From: Herpetosiphon geysericola
GTDB lineage: Bacteria > Chloroflexota > Chloroflexia > Chloroflexales > Herpetosiphonaceae
DNA length: 64,000 nt
Assembly: GCF_001306135.1 (NCBI RefSeq)
Contig: NZ_LGKP01000015.1
Location: forward strand, 248,001-312,000
Reading direction: 5' to 3'
This document shows positions 1 through 8,742 of this stretch, in pieces. Position 1 is the first letter of the stretch. Each line of letters opens with the position of its first letter. A model generated the notes under the pieces. That model worked only from the letters and a program-made list of their open reading frames with translations. It was not told the origin of the DNA and made no database searches. The position numbers and the translations under genes were made by a program.

Positions 1-828
1 TTGCTGAGCATCTTTTTGATTGCGCCATTTGGTTTGGCGTTCTATCTCTCGCTGACCGACCAACGTTTGGTGCCAAACCTCAATCTACCAACCCGTTTTG
101 TTGGCTTCAAACATTATTTGGCAATGTGGCAAGACGCCACCTTTGTGCGTGCGTTGCTGAATAATTTCTTGTTTGTGCTCATTGTGGTTCCAGTCCAAAC
201 CAGTTTTGCCCTCTTTTTGGCAGTCTTGGTCAACCAAAAGCTTAAGGCGATCAACTTCTTTCGCACGATCTATTTTATTCCGGTTGTCACGATGATGGCG
301 ATTGTGGCGGTGGTTTGGACCTTTCTCTACAATCCCGATCAGGGCATTATTAACAGCTTTATTCAAACCATCAGTTTTGGCCAGCTTGGCCCATATCGCT
401 GGCTGGAAGACCCAAAATTGGCCTTCCCTGCAATTATGCTGATGTCGATTTGGCAGGGTGTGGGCTTTCAGATGGTGATTTATCTGGCTGGCTTGCAGGA
501 AATTCCTGGCGAATTGTACGAAGCAGCTCAATTGGATGGTGCCAATGGATGGCAACAGTTTCGCTTTGTGACGCTGCCCCAATTGCGCAACACTTCAGTA
601 TTTGTGGTAATTTCGACCACAATTATGGCCTTCAAATTGTTTGATCAAGTTGAGATTATGACCAAAGGCGGCCCTAACGATGCGACGGTTACCGCAATGC
701 TGCATATTGTGAATAGTGGCTTTCGCACCCAAAAAGTTGGCTATGCTTCGGCGCTTTCGGTGGTGTTTTTTGTGATTGTGTTGCTGATTTCGCTTGGCCA
801 ACGCATGGTTAATCGGCCAGAAAGGTAG
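1..828 (+). CDS. Sugar ABC transporter permease, MalF type (5' end cut by window)
   Basis: Inner-membrane permease subunit of a carbohydrate ABC importer. The frame is open from the first base and begins inside a membrane helix (SIFLIAPFGLAFYLSLTD), so about 20 N-terminal residues probably lie upstream of the window. Several hydrophobic helices are visible. The EAA loop that contacts the ATPase lies at about residues 173-194 of the visible part (EAAQLDGANGWQQFRFVTLP), and TKGGPNDAT near the C-terminus is typical of the MalF/UgpA group. It is followed 7 bp later by the partner permease and then by an amylosucrase, so sucrose or a glucan-derived sugar is a reasonable but unproven substrate. The binding protein is presumably upstream; no ATPase gene is visible. 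Confidence 0.92.
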   Translation: MLSIFLIAPFGLAFYLSLTDQRLVPNLNLPTRFVGFKHYLAMWQDATFVRALLNNFLFVLIVVPVQTSFALFLAVLVNQKLKAINFFRTIYFIPVVTMMAIVAVVWTFLYNPDQGIINSFIQTISFGQLGPYRWLEDPKLAFPAIMLMSIWQGVGFQMVIYLAGLQEIPGELYEAAQLDGANGWQQFRFVTLPQLRNTSVFVVISTTIMAFKLFDQVEIMTKGGPNDATVTAMLHIVNSGFRTQKVGYASALSVVFFVIVLLISLGQRMVNRPER

Positions 829-835
829 CTTGTTG

Positions 836-1726
836 ATGCAACGTCCTGCAATTGAACCAACCACACCCTGGCAAAAAAGCCCACGCCGCTTTGGAACTTA
901 TCTGCTAATGACAGTACTTGCCCTATTTAGCCTATTTCCAATTGTATTTATGCTGGTTACAGCGCTTAAAGCCGATGAGGCTCAAATTTTGCGTGAAATG
1001 AGCACATTTGCAGCATTCTTGCCAACTGGCGAGCTTTCATTGCAAAATTTTCACGATGTATTTGCGCGTGTGCCATTTGCTCAATATTTGATCAATTCAG
1101 TAGTGATTGCCCTTGCAATTGTGCTCTTTGGGTTGGTAGTTAATAGCTTAATTGCCTATGCATTGGCCCGAATGCAATTTCGGGGTCAAAAATTGCTATT
1201 GGCAATCATCATAGCCTTGATTATTATTCCATTTCAGGCAGTAGCCGTGCCATTATTGTTGATCGTCAACCAATTGCCGTGGTTTGATGGTCGGATGACC
1301 TGGCTCGATAGCTATCACGTTCAAATTATTCCATTTATTGCCGATGCTTTTTCGATTTTCCTGTTCTATCAGTTTTTCTTGAATATTCCCAAGGATATTG
1401 AGGAAGCGGCGTTGGTCGATGGAGCTAGTCGTTTTCGCATGTATGCCCAAATTATTGTGCCACTTTCCCGACCTGTGTTTGCTACCGTCGCAATTCTGCA
1501 ATTTCTGACCCATTGGGGCGATTTTCTCTGGCCATTGATGGTTGTGCGCAATCCAGCGGTGCGCCCGTTGACCGTTGGTATGCAAGCCTTTTTTGGCCAA
1601 ATGCCGCGCCAATGGGGCGATATTATGGCGTTTGCCACGATGGTAACCCTGCCAGTGTTGTTTATTTTTCTGCTCTTTCAAAAATGGTTTGTGCAATCGG
1701 TGGCTTCATCAGGGGTCAAGGGGTAA
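836..1726 (+). CDS. Sugar ABC transporter permease, MalG type
   Basis: Second membrane subunit of the importer begun by the preceding gene; 296 aa. ATG at 836 is preferred over an in-frame ATG at 794 because GAAAGG (820-825) sits about 10 nt upstream and the earlier start would lie inside the previous gene. N-terminal helix TYLLMTVLALFSLFPIVFML, further helices, and an EAA loop (EEAALVDGASRFRMYAQIIVPLS) near residue 190 are visible. Same operon as the upstream permease and the amylosucrase 29 bp downstream. Confidence 0.92.
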   Translation: MQRPAIEPTTPWQKSPRRFGTYLLMTVLALFSLFPIVFMLVTALKADEAQILREMSTFAAFLPTGELSLQNFHDVFARVPFAQYLINSVVIALAIVLFGLVVNSLIAYALARMQFRGQKLLLAIIIALIIIPFQAVAVPLLLIVNQLPWFDGRMTWLDSYHVQIIPFIADAFSIFLFYQFFLNIPKDIEEAALVDGASRFRMYAQIIVPLSRPVFATVAILQFLTHWGDFLWPLMVVRNPAVRPLTVGMQAFFGQMPRQWGDIMAFATMVTLPVLFIFLLFQKWFVQSVASSGVKG

Positions 1727-1755
1727 TGGGCATAACGCGCAGGAGGAGCTTTGTT

Positions 1756-3735
1756 ATGCAAACGGTTCAATCAAGCCTAACATCCAACCTTAGCGGGCTA
1801 TTCGATACTTTATTAGCCCAACAGCTTGCCAATCCCCGCGATCGTGATATTTTTCGTGTTCGCTGGCAACGGCATTTTAACGATTGTTTTGCAGGATTAC
1901 AGGCTTTGTATGCCCAGCATCCTGCATGGCCCGCCCTGCTTGAACAATTGGCTCAACGTTTGGTGTCAGCCTATGCCCAACGCCGTGATGCGCTGAAAAT
2001 TCACGATTTGGCCCGCGAGATCGAGCCTGATTGGTTTGCCCAAGCACGCATGGTTGGGGGCATCTACTACGTCGATCGCTTGGCTGGCACGTTGCGCGGC
2101 GTAATTGAGCATATTGATTATTTGCAAGATTTGGGCTTGACCTATGTACATTTGATGCCGCTGTTGCAGCCGCGTTATGGCCCCAACGATGGTGGCTATG
2201 CAGTGCAAGATTATCGGGCGATTAATCACGAGCTTGGCTCAATGAGCGATTTTGTTGAATTAAGCGATTTGCTGCGCACTAACGGCATGAGCGTTTGCAT
2301 CGATGTGGTCGTCAATCATACCGCCAAAGAACATGAATGGGCGCTCAAGGCGCGGGCTGGCGATCCAGCCTATTTGGATTATTACCTGACGTTTGCTGAT
2401 CGCAATTTGCCTGATGCCTATGAGCAACATTTGCCCGAAGTATTTCCCGATTTTGCGCCAGGCAATTTTACCTGGTATCCAGAGCTTGGCGAGCATGGGC
2501 GTTGGGTTTGGACGACCTTCAACGAATTTCAATGGGATTTGAACTATGCTAATCCCATGGTTTGGTTGGAGATGCTCGATATTTTGTTACATTTGGCCAA
2601 TTTGGGTGTTGATGTGTTGCGCTTGGATGCTGTGCCATTTATGTGGAAGCGGCTGGGCACGAATTGCCAAAATCAGCCAGAAGTGCTCGATCTGTTGCAG
2701 GCCTGGCGCGCAGCCATGCGGATCGTCTGTCCGGCGACGATTTTTAAGGCCGAGGCCATTGTTGCGCCCGATGATTTGGTGCAATATTTGGGTTTGGGCC
2801 AACGCACGGGCAAACTTTGCGAAATTGCCTATCATAATTCGTTGATGGTGTTGCTGTGGAGTGGCTTAGCCTCGCAGCGCGCCGATCTGCTGACCCAATC
2901 GTTGCTGAATATGCCTGCGACTGCTGGCAATGCCACTTGGATTACCTATGTACGCTGTCACGATGATATTGGCTGGGCGATTACTGACCAAAATGCGGCC
3001 TTGGTTGGCGAAGATGGGCCGTTGCATCGCCAATTTTTGAGCGCTTGGTATAGTGGCGAATTTACTGGCAGCTTCGCCCGTGGTGAGGTTTTTCAATACA
3101 ACCCAATCACCAACGATCGGCGAATTAGTGGCATGACCGCGTCGTTGGCTGGGCTAGAACAAGCCTTAGCAAACGCCGATCCGACGGCGATTGAGTTGGC
3201 AATTCGTCGAATCGGGTTGTTGTATGCGGTGATTTTTGGCTTTGGCGGCATTCCATTAATCTATATGGGCGATGAGCTAGGCATGCTCAATGATCACAGC
3301 TATGTGCACGACCCATGCAAAGCCAACGATAACCGCTGGTTGCATCGTCCGGCCATGAATTGGGCTTTAGCAGCGCAACGCCATGACCCAACCACGCTTG
3401 CTGGACGCTTATGGCAGATGATGCGCAGCTTAATTACCATTCGCCAACAAACTCCCGCCTTGCATAGTGCTGGCCAAACCATCCCGATTTGGACCCAACA
3501 ACGCCATGTTTTAGGGGTGATTCGGGTTCACCCTTTGGGGCGAATTTTAATTCTTGGAAACCTTTCCGCTGAGCCGCAACGGGTGGCGTTAAGCGTTATT
3601 CATGAGGCTGGCTTGGTCAGCAACTTGCATAATTTGTTGGAGCCAGCTCAATTAAATATCGACTTCCAAAGCGCAGAAATTGTGCTTGATAGCTACCAAT
3701 GTTGCTGGCTTTGTGGACAAACAAAAAATTTTTGA
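1756..3735 (+). CDS. Amylosucrase (GH13)
   Basis: Glucosyltransferase of the amylosucrase group (GH13), which transfers glucose from sucrose to an alpha-1,4-glucan and releases fructose. It is 659 aa, close to the roughly 640 aa of the Neisseria polysaccharea enzyme. GH13 signatures in order: DVVVNHT (H188), VLRLDAVPF with nucleophile D291, IFKAEAIV with acid/base E333, and YVRCHDDIGW with transition-state D403. The YVRxHDDIGW and KxEAIV forms separate amylosucrases from ordinary alpha-amylases. ATG at 1756 is chosen because AGGAGG (1741-1746) lies 9 nt upstream; longer in-frame extensions overlap the permease gene. There is no signal peptide, so it is cytoplasmic and probably acts on sugar brought in by the upstream transporter. 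Sucrose phosphorylase is a less likely alternative. Confidence 0.9.
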   Translation: MQTVQSSLTSNLSGLFDTLLAQQLANPRDRDIFRVRWQRHFNDCFAGLQALYAQHPAWPALLEQLAQRLVSAYAQRRDALKIHDLAREIEPDWFAQARMVGGIYYVDRLAGTLRGVIEHIDYLQDLGLTYVHLMPLLQPRYGPNDGGYAVQDYRAINHELGSMSDFVELSDLLRTNGMSVCIDVVVNHTAKEHEWALKARAGDPAYLDYYLTFADRNLPDAYEQHLPEVFPDFAPGNFTWYPELGEHGRWVWTTFNEFQWDLNYANPMVWLEMLDILLHLANLGVDVLRLDAVPFMWKRLGTNCQNQPEVLDLLQAWRAAMRIVCPATIFKAEAIVAPDDLVQYLGLGQRTGKLCEIAYHNSLMVLLWSGLASQRADLLTQSLLNMPATAGNATWITYVRCHDDIGWAITDQNAALVGEDGPLHRQFLSAWYSGEFTGSFARGEVFQYNPITNDRRISGMTASLAGLEQALANADPTAIELAIRRIGLLYAVIFGFGGIPLIYMGDELGMLNDHSYVHDPCKANDNRWLHRPAMNWALAAQRHDPTTLAGRLWQMMRSLITIRQQTPALHSAGQTIPIWTQQRHVLGVIRVHPLGRILILGNLSAEPQRVALSVIHEAGLVSNLHNLLEPAQLNIDFQSAEIVLDSYQCCWLCGQTKNF

Positions 3736-3831
3736 GCCTGCTGGATACGGTTCCGGTAACGATTGCGGCCAAGGCCTGAATCAAGTATAGTTGCATCGAT
3801 TCCCCGTTCTTTTTACAGAAGGAGCGCAACG

Positions 3832-6033
3832 ATGCGAAATGTTCAATTACGCATTCTATTGCTTGTTGGGCTTGTAGCCGGTTTAGGTGGCGGATTAGGA
3901 CTGAGCCGACCAGCAGTTCATGCTCTGCCAAGCGCCACTAGCCAGCTTCAGCCGCCACCATCCAGAGTCGCGGTGACGACCCGCAGTTTTGATAATGCGC
4001 GCACTGGAACGACCGCCGCCGAACAATTGCTTGCGCCCACCAATGTTGTCTCAAATACGTTTGGTAAATTGTTTAGCCGCACAGTTGATGGCCAAATTTA
4101 TGCCCAACCCTTGTATGTGCCCGACCTCACGATGCCTGGGGTTGGGGTGCGCAATGTGGTGTTGGTTGCAACCCAGAAGAATAATGTTTATGCCTTCGAT
4201 GCTGATGATCCGGCTATGAGCCAGCCGTTGTGGTCGCTCAACCTTGGCCAATTTGCCACCAGCAGCCTGCGCGAATTTGGCACGCGCTACAATGGTGGCG
4301 TGTATCAAGATATTAAACCCTATGTTGGGATTACTGGCTCGCCAGTGATTGATCCTGCGACCAATACCCTCTACGTTGTGCCATTTATTCGCTTGGGGGC
4401 GTATCAATATCAGCATCGGATGGTGGCGATTAACATCGTGACTGGCGCGATTATTCAATCGACTACTATTCAAGGCTCGGTGCCAGGCGATGGCAACGAT
4501 GCGAATCCCAACGATGGTTTAGTGGTGTTCGATAGCCGCCAGCATTTGCAACGAGCTTCGTTATTGCTTGATGGCAATCGGGTGTATGTAGCGTTTGCTG
4601 GCTATGCAGATACTGATCCCTACCATGGTTGGGTTTTTGGCTACAACAAAACCACGCTCCAACGCGAATTAATCTACAACACAACGCCGCAAAAAGAAGT
4701 TACCTCGCAACCAAACGCTGCAAACGATGGCGAAGGCGGCATTTGGATGAGCGGCCAAGGCTTAACCAGCGATGGTCAAGGCAATTTGTATCTTTCGATT
4801 GGCAACGGCAGCTGGAATGCCAATTTGCCGAATGGCCGCGATTATGGCTCGTCGGTCAGCAAATTGAATATTACTAACCCACTCACGCCAACTGTTCAAA
4901 CATGGTTTACGCCGTATGATTACAAAACGCTCAACACCAACGATACCGACCTTGGAACCACTGGCGCAATCTTAATTCCCAATACGAATGTGATGATTGC
5001 AGGCAGCAAGGGCGGCAAAATCTATGTCTTCAATCGCAATGATATGGGCGGTTTAGGTGTTCAACAAGGCACAACTGGGTTTGATAAGCCTGTTCCAGGC
5101 AAGTTTTATCAAAGCTTCAAGCCCCATGGTGGCTCTGGCTTTCGCGGGATTTTTGGCTCGCCAGTGGTTTGGGCTGCTGGTGGCTCAACTGGCACGCGCA
5201 TGTTTGTGTGGCCAGTCAATTCGCCCTTGAAAGCCTTTCAATTCAGCACCAGCCAACCCTTGACCCCAAGCTTTATTACCACGCCTGTGGCAACCAGCAC
5301 CTTACAAACTGTTCAAATGCCTGGTGGGGTGATGTCGTTGTCGTGGAATGGCACAAACGCCAATACGGGGATTGTTTGGGCAACTCACTCAACTGGCGGC
5401 AGCGCCAATACGACCACCCAGCCTGGGGTGCTACGGGCGTATAATGCCTTGACCTTGCAAGAAACCTGGAATAGCAACCAAATTGCGAGCCGCGATGCGA
5501 TGGGCAATTTGGCTAAATTTAACACACCGTTGGTTGCCGATGGCAAAGTCATCGTTGGTACCTTCTCGGTTGATAGCATTACCAACACCGATAAATTGGT
5601 GGTTTATGGCCAGTTGGCGCCGCGAATTGTGCGCGAACCAGTTGATACGACCGTTTCGTTTGGCCAAAATGCTAGCGTAAATGTGACCGCAACTGGCGCC
5701 GCCAACTTGAGCTATCAATGGTATAGCGGTGCAACTGGCGATACCAGCAACCCAATTGCTGGCGCAACTGCCCCAACTTTAACCTTAACCAATGTTCAAA
5801 CCAATCGTCAAGTTTGGGTGCGGGTTTCCAATGCCCAAGGCAATGTGGCGAGTATTACTGCTAGCGTGATGGTGACGAATCTTCCAACCAACACACCGAC
5901 CAATACATTAACGCCAACGAATACCAGTACGCCAAGCAACACGCCAACCCCAAGTAACACCCCAACGATTACCAACACGCCAGTGGTGAGCCAATGGCGG
6001 ATTTGGTTGCCAATGACCATTCGAGGCCAATAA
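3832..6033 (+). CDS. Secreted PQQ-type beta-propeller protein with Ig-like domain and C-terminal stalk
   Basis: Exported protein of 733 aa. A signal peptide (MRNVQLRILLLVGLVAG..., ending near a LPSA site) is followed by repeats resembling quinoprotein/BamB propeller blades (VFAFD-like NVYAFDADDP, GSPVIDPATNTLYVVP, GKIYVFNRND). An Ig-like segment follows (about residues 600-685), then a stalk made of NTPT, NTLTPTN and NTPTPSN units, then a tail ending RIWLPMTIRGQ. ATG at 3832 is chosen for AGAAGGAG at 3817-3824. Similar stalk-plus-tail endings occur in two other secreted proteins of this window. No quinone-ligand set could be confirmed, so enzymatic activity is uncertain and it may be a structural or binding protein. 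Confidence 0.8.
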   Translation: MRNVQLRILLLVGLVAGLGGGLGLSRPAVHALPSATSQLQPPPSRVAVTTRSFDNARTGTTAAEQLLAPTNVVSNTFGKLFSRTVDGQIYAQPLYVPDLTMPGVGVRNVVLVATQKNNVYAFDADDPAMSQPLWSLNLGQFATSSLREFGTRYNGGVYQDIKPYVGITGSPVIDPATNTLYVVPFIRLGAYQYQHRMVAINIVTGAIIQSTTIQGSVPGDGNDANPNDGLVVFDSRQHLQRASLLLDGNRVYVAFAGYADTDPYHGWVFGYNKTTLQRELIYNTTPQKEVTSQPNAANDGEGGIWMSGQGLTSDGQGNLYLSIGNGSWNANLPNGRDYGSSVSKLNITNPLTPTVQTWFTPYDYKTLNTNDTDLGTTGAILIPNTNVMIAGSKGGKIYVFNRNDMGGLGVQQGTTGFDKPVPGKFYQSFKPHGGSGFRGIFGSPVVWAAGGSTGTRMFVWPVNSPLKAFQFSTSQPLTPSFITTPVATSTLQTVQMPGGVMSLSWNGTNANTGIVWATHSTGGSANTTTQPGVLRAYNALTLQETWNSNQIASRDAMGNLAKFNTPLVADGKVIVGTFSVDSITNTDKLVVYGQLAPRIVREPVDTTVSFGQNASVNVTATGAANLSYQWYSGATGDTSNPIAGATAPTLTLTNVQTNRQVWVRVSNAQGNVASITASVMVTNLPTNTPTNTLTPTNTSTPSNTPTPSNTPTITNTPVVSQWRIWLPMTIRGQ

Positions 6034-6827
6034 TGTTGATTGATCGTCAATTGGCGGCTCGGCTTGAGGCTGCCGATGCCCATAACTTGCGCCACTACAC
6101 AACCGCAGTTGGCCAGATTGTGCCAGCGAGCAATGCAACAACAGCCTTGATTGGCGATGCAACTGCCTGCTACACTGGCCCCGACTTACCGATTAATCGG
6201 GCGGTTGGGGCTGGCAGTCAACAGCAATGGGATGCTGCGCTTTTTGGCGAATTAGCAGCGTTTTATCATCAACGCCAGCTGCCTGTGAGCCTAGAATTAA
6301 CCCCATTCTGCGACCCTAGCTTGCCAGCACTCTTGGCTTTGGGCAACTATCGAATTATTCGTTGGTGGAGTGTGCTGGCTTTTGACATGCTGCGTTATAC
6401 CCCTTTTAGCTCAAGTAGTGTACAATCGCGCATAATCGCAGCTGAACAACGCCAATGTTGGGTTGAGGCAATAACTGAGCGTGGCCAGAGCAGCCCAATG
6501 GGTATTACCATGGCCAATGCAGCCGCTGCGCGTAGCGATAGCCAGCTTTTTGGGGCTTGGCTTGACGCTGAGTTGATTGGCTGTGGGGCGCTGAGCATTA
6601 ATTCAGAGGTTGCGACGCTGTTTTCGACCTTCGTTAGCCCAACTTGGCGGCGCCGTGGTGCCCAAACCAGCCTCATTGCAGCGCGTTTGGCCTATGCCAA
6701 GGCTCAGGGCTGTCGTTGGGCAACAGTATTGACCATCAGCGGCAGCGATTCGCAACGGATTGTAACGCGAGCTGGCTTTGAGCTTGCCTACAATAAAGTA
6801 ACGCTAGAAGAGCAACGAGGAGCGTAG
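6033..6827 (+). CDS. GNAT-family N-acetyltransferase
   Basis: 264 aa. Its ATG overlaps the stop of the preceding gene (TAATG at 6031-6035), implying translational coupling. The C-terminal part carries the acetyl-CoA-binding motif A (VSPTWRRRGAQTSLIAARL) followed by a typical GNAT end (SGSDSQRIVTRAGFELAY). The N-terminal 130 residues have no motif I recognise, although FDMLRY and the two-lobed length fit bilobal GNAT proteins. The substrate is unknown. Confidence 0.82.
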   Translation: MLIDRQLAARLEAADAHNLRHYTTAVGQIVPASNATTALIGDATACYTGPDLPINRAVGAGSQQQWDAALFGELAAFYHQRQLPVSLELTPFCDPSLPALLALGNYRIIRWWSVLAFDMLRYTPFSSSSVQSRIIAAEQRQCWVEAITERGQSSPMGITMANAAAARSDSQLFGAWLDAELIGCGALSINSEVATLFSTFVSPTWRRRGAQTSLIAARLAYAKAQGCRWATVLTISGSDSQRIVTRAGFELAYNKVTLEEQRGA

Positions 6828-6853
6828 ACAATCTATCTAGGAGGAAGCTGCAC

Positions 6854-7453
6854 ATGTATCGTGTGGAATCGGTAGCGGAACGACAAACCTTGGCCGATCT
6901 TGGGCGAAGCAAATCGCTTGGGCGTGATTTTGCGCTGATTGTCGGGTTTAGTTTGTTTGTTGCCCTCACCGCTCAAATTGCTATTCCGTTGCCTTGGACA
7001 CCCGTGCCAATTACGGGCCAAACCTTGGGCGTGCTGTTGACGGGAGCGATTTTGGGGCCACGGCGTGGCGCTTTGGCAATTTTACTCTATCTGGTCGAAG
7101 GCTTGGCGGGCATGCCTGTGTTTGCTGGCATGACCAGTGGCATGGCAAAGTTGCTTGGCCCAACTGGCGGCTATCTCATGGCTTTGCCATTTGCTGCTAC
7201 CTTGGTTGGTTGGCTGGCCCAACGCGGCTGGGATCGCCGAATTCCAACGGCTTTAGCAATGTTTGGGTTTGGCAATCTGATCATTTATGCAATCGGGGCA
7301 TCATGGCTAAATATTTATAAAGATACTTTTGGCCAAATCAGCGTTATGTGGGCTGGGGTTTATCCCTTCTTGCTGGGCGATGCGCTGAAGATTGTGGTTG
7401 CAGCTTTGGTCTTGCCTGGGGCATGGGCCTTATTTGGGCGTGACAAACGCTAG
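6854..7453 (+). CDS. bioY: BioY biotin transporter (ECF S component)
   Basis: Integral membrane biotin-binding subunit of an energy-coupling-factor transporter; 199 aa, normal length for the family. Visible signature: AQIAIPLPWTPVPITGQTLG, then LTGAILGPRRGALAILLYL, a Gly-rich PVFAGMTSG segment, GPTGGYL and a C-terminal YPFLLGDALK helix. A strong AGGAGG (6839-6844) lies 9 nt before the ATG. No bioM or bioN is adjacent, so it either shares a common ECF module or works alone, as some BioY proteins do. It ends 19 bp before a strong hairpin. Confidence 0.93.
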   Translation: MYRVESVAERQTLADLGRSKSLGRDFALIVGFSLFVALTAQIAIPLPWTPVPITGQTLGVLLTGAILGPRRGALAILLYLVEGLAGMPVFAGMTSGMAKLLGPTGGYLMALPFAATLVGWLAQRGWDRRIPTALAMFGFGNLIIYAIGASWLNIYKDTFGQISVMWAGVYPFLLGDALKIVVAALVLPGAWALFGRDKR

Positions 7454-7472
7454 CATTGAGCAATTTAACAGC

Positions 7473-7501
7473 AAACCGGCTGAATGAACTTCAGCCGGTT
7501 T
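7473..7501. terminator. Bidirectional hairpin between convergent genes
   Basis: Perfect 12-bp inverted repeat, AAACCGGCTGAA (7473-7484) and TTCAGCCGGTTT (7490-7501), with a 5-nt loop. It lies between bioY on the plus strand and the small gene ending at 7507 on the minus strand. It has no clear U-tract on either side. Confidence 0.7.
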
Positions 7502-7506
7502 GGCAT

Positions 7507-7752
7507 TTAACGGCGAAACATGCCGAAAAAGCTGCTTTTTGGTTGGAGCTTGTGCATCAGCATCAGCCGATATTGGCCCCAATCGCCAGGATCACGCTCG
7601 ATGCGCAAATCGTAGTGCTGATTGATATAGACTGGGCCATATTCGTTATTGGCCGATTGGCTCAAGCCACGTTTGGAGCCTTCCTCTTTAAGTCGCTCGA
7701 CGATTGGTGCAAGCTCGACGCCTTGCATCAAGATTTCACGCTTCACGTTCAT
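7507..7752 (-). CDS. Small hypothetical protein, 81 aa
   Basis: I do not recognise a family. It is supported as a gene by an AAGGAG site 8-9 nt before the ATG (reverse complement of 7753-7770), by ending against a strong hairpin, and by a soluble charged composition with a basic C-terminus (FFGMFRR). No membrane segment or cysteine is present. Confidence 0.65.
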   Translation of the reverse strand: MNVKREILMQGVELAPIVERLKEEGSKRGLSQSANNEYGPVYINQHYDLRIERDPGDWGQYRLMLMHKLQPKSSFFGMFRR

Positions 7753-7877
7753 CTCAGGAACTCCTTGGTTATTTGAATATGTAGATATGAATTGAAGAAT
7801 GCCGTTGTAGTTTGTATCCTATCATGGTGTGCAAGAGCTATGCCAGAGCCATGCGTCCTCGCAACGATAGAACGTAG

Positions 7878-8290
7878 TAGAAGGATGAAGGATGAAGTAT
7901 GAGGGATGAGATAAAAATCAGAAGGCAAAAGGCAGAAGTCAAAAAGAGAATAGGGCTATTGGCTGGAGGCTAGAGGCTATCGGGCAATTTGTGGCGAAAA
8001 AGCGGCTCATTGTTAACGCAGAGGCGCAGAGTTGCGAAAGGATGAAGGATGAGGGATGAAGGAACATTATCACAAAAATCTGTGGAATCGGTGGCTAAAA
8101 CGTAGCCTTCGTGCGCTTTGTGGATCAAACCTTTAACGCAGAGGCGCAGAGGAATTATGGCTATGGGCTGAAGGCTTTAGGCTATCGGGCATTTGGGGAT
8201 AACGTCAAAAGCCAATAGCCTCATCTTCGTGCTCTTCGTGGATCAAAATCCTATGTTCTATGTTCTTTGCTCTATGCTCTTTGCTCGTGC
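7878..8290. repeat. Modular intergenic repeat region 1
   Basis: No gene in about 500 bp. The stretch is a mosaic of short degenerate tandem words. GGATGAA/GGATGAG (7-nt units) occurs at 7883-7910 and 8038-8060. AAAAGGC/AGAAGTC units lie at about 7925-7946, and TTGGCTnnAGGCTAT units at about 7958-7982 and 8165-8190. TTAACGCAGAGGCGCAGAG occurs at about 8013-8032 and 8132-8151. CTTCGTGnnCTTTGTGGATCAA lies at about 8108-8130 and 8223-8247. A minus-strand GAACATAGA-type 9-nt array (8250-8290) runs into the 3' end of the DUF779 gene. The same words recur in six other regions. Confidence 0.85.
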
Positions 8291-8673
8291 TGCGGGCCGC
8301 GTGGTGGTGGGCCTGCTGCTTGCAATTCTGCATGTTCTGCATCGCTAAACACTCGTGAACGAGTGAGAAAGCGCACGCCTTCGGGCGCTTCGACCGAAAA
8401 GCCACTACCACGACCTTTGACTACATCAATTGTCAATTGGGTGTGCTGCCAATATTCAAATTGCGGCCCGCTGATATAAAACGGGCAGCCAGCAATCTCA
8501 CCAAGATACACATCGTGCTGACCAACCCGAAATTCTTTGCGCGGATAGCACATTGGCGCGCTACCATCGCAACAGCCACCAGATTGATGAAACATGAGTG
8601 GGCCATGCAATTGGCTGAGTTTGTCAATTAAGGCTGTGGTTTGTTCGGTTGCGAGCACTCGTTCAACGGTCAT
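8272..8673 (-). CDS. DUF779 family protein, partner of aldehyde dehydrogenase
   Basis: 133 aa. Shows the conserved DUF779 core: FHQSGGCCDGSAPMC, then EFRVGQHDVYLGEI, GCPFYISG, YWQHTQLTIDVV, GRGSGFSVE and RFLTRSRVF. DUF779 proteins are typically encoded beside ExaC/AldB-type acetaldehyde dehydrogenases, as here, but their biochemical role is not established; the Cys pair suggests metal or redox chemistry. ATG at 8673 is chosen for AAGGAG just upstream; an in-frame extension to 8715 would run through a hairpin. The last codons (EQRA-stop) are written in intergenic-repeat sequence. Confidence 0.88.
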   Translation of the reverse strand: MTVERVLATEQTTALIDKLSQLHGPLMFHQSGGCCDGSAPMCYPRKEFRVGQHDVYLGEIAGCPFYISGPQFEYWQHTQLTIDVVKGRGSGFSVEAPEGVRFLTRSRVFSDAEHAELQAAGPPPRGPQHEQRA

Positions 8674-8698
8674 GATGCAACTCCTTGTTGCGTTGGCA

Positions 8699-8730
8699 GC
8701 ACTACCGCAAGCCAAAACCTGCGGTAGTGC
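8699..8730. terminator. Hairpin between ALDH and DUF779 genes
   Basis: Perfect 11-bp inverted repeat, GCACTACCGCA (8699-8709) and TGCGGTAGTGC (8720-8730), with a 10-nt loop. It sits in the 69-bp gap of a co-directional pair, so it may be a partial terminator or an mRNA stabiliser that sets the dose of DUF779 relative to ALDH. Confidence 0.6.
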
Positions 8731-8742
8731 GCCGTTTGGGAT

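Noticed and set aside
1513-1755. Longer N-terminus for the amylosucrase
   Set aside because: Would overlap the permease gene by over 200 bp; the AGGAGG at 1741 points to ATG 1756.
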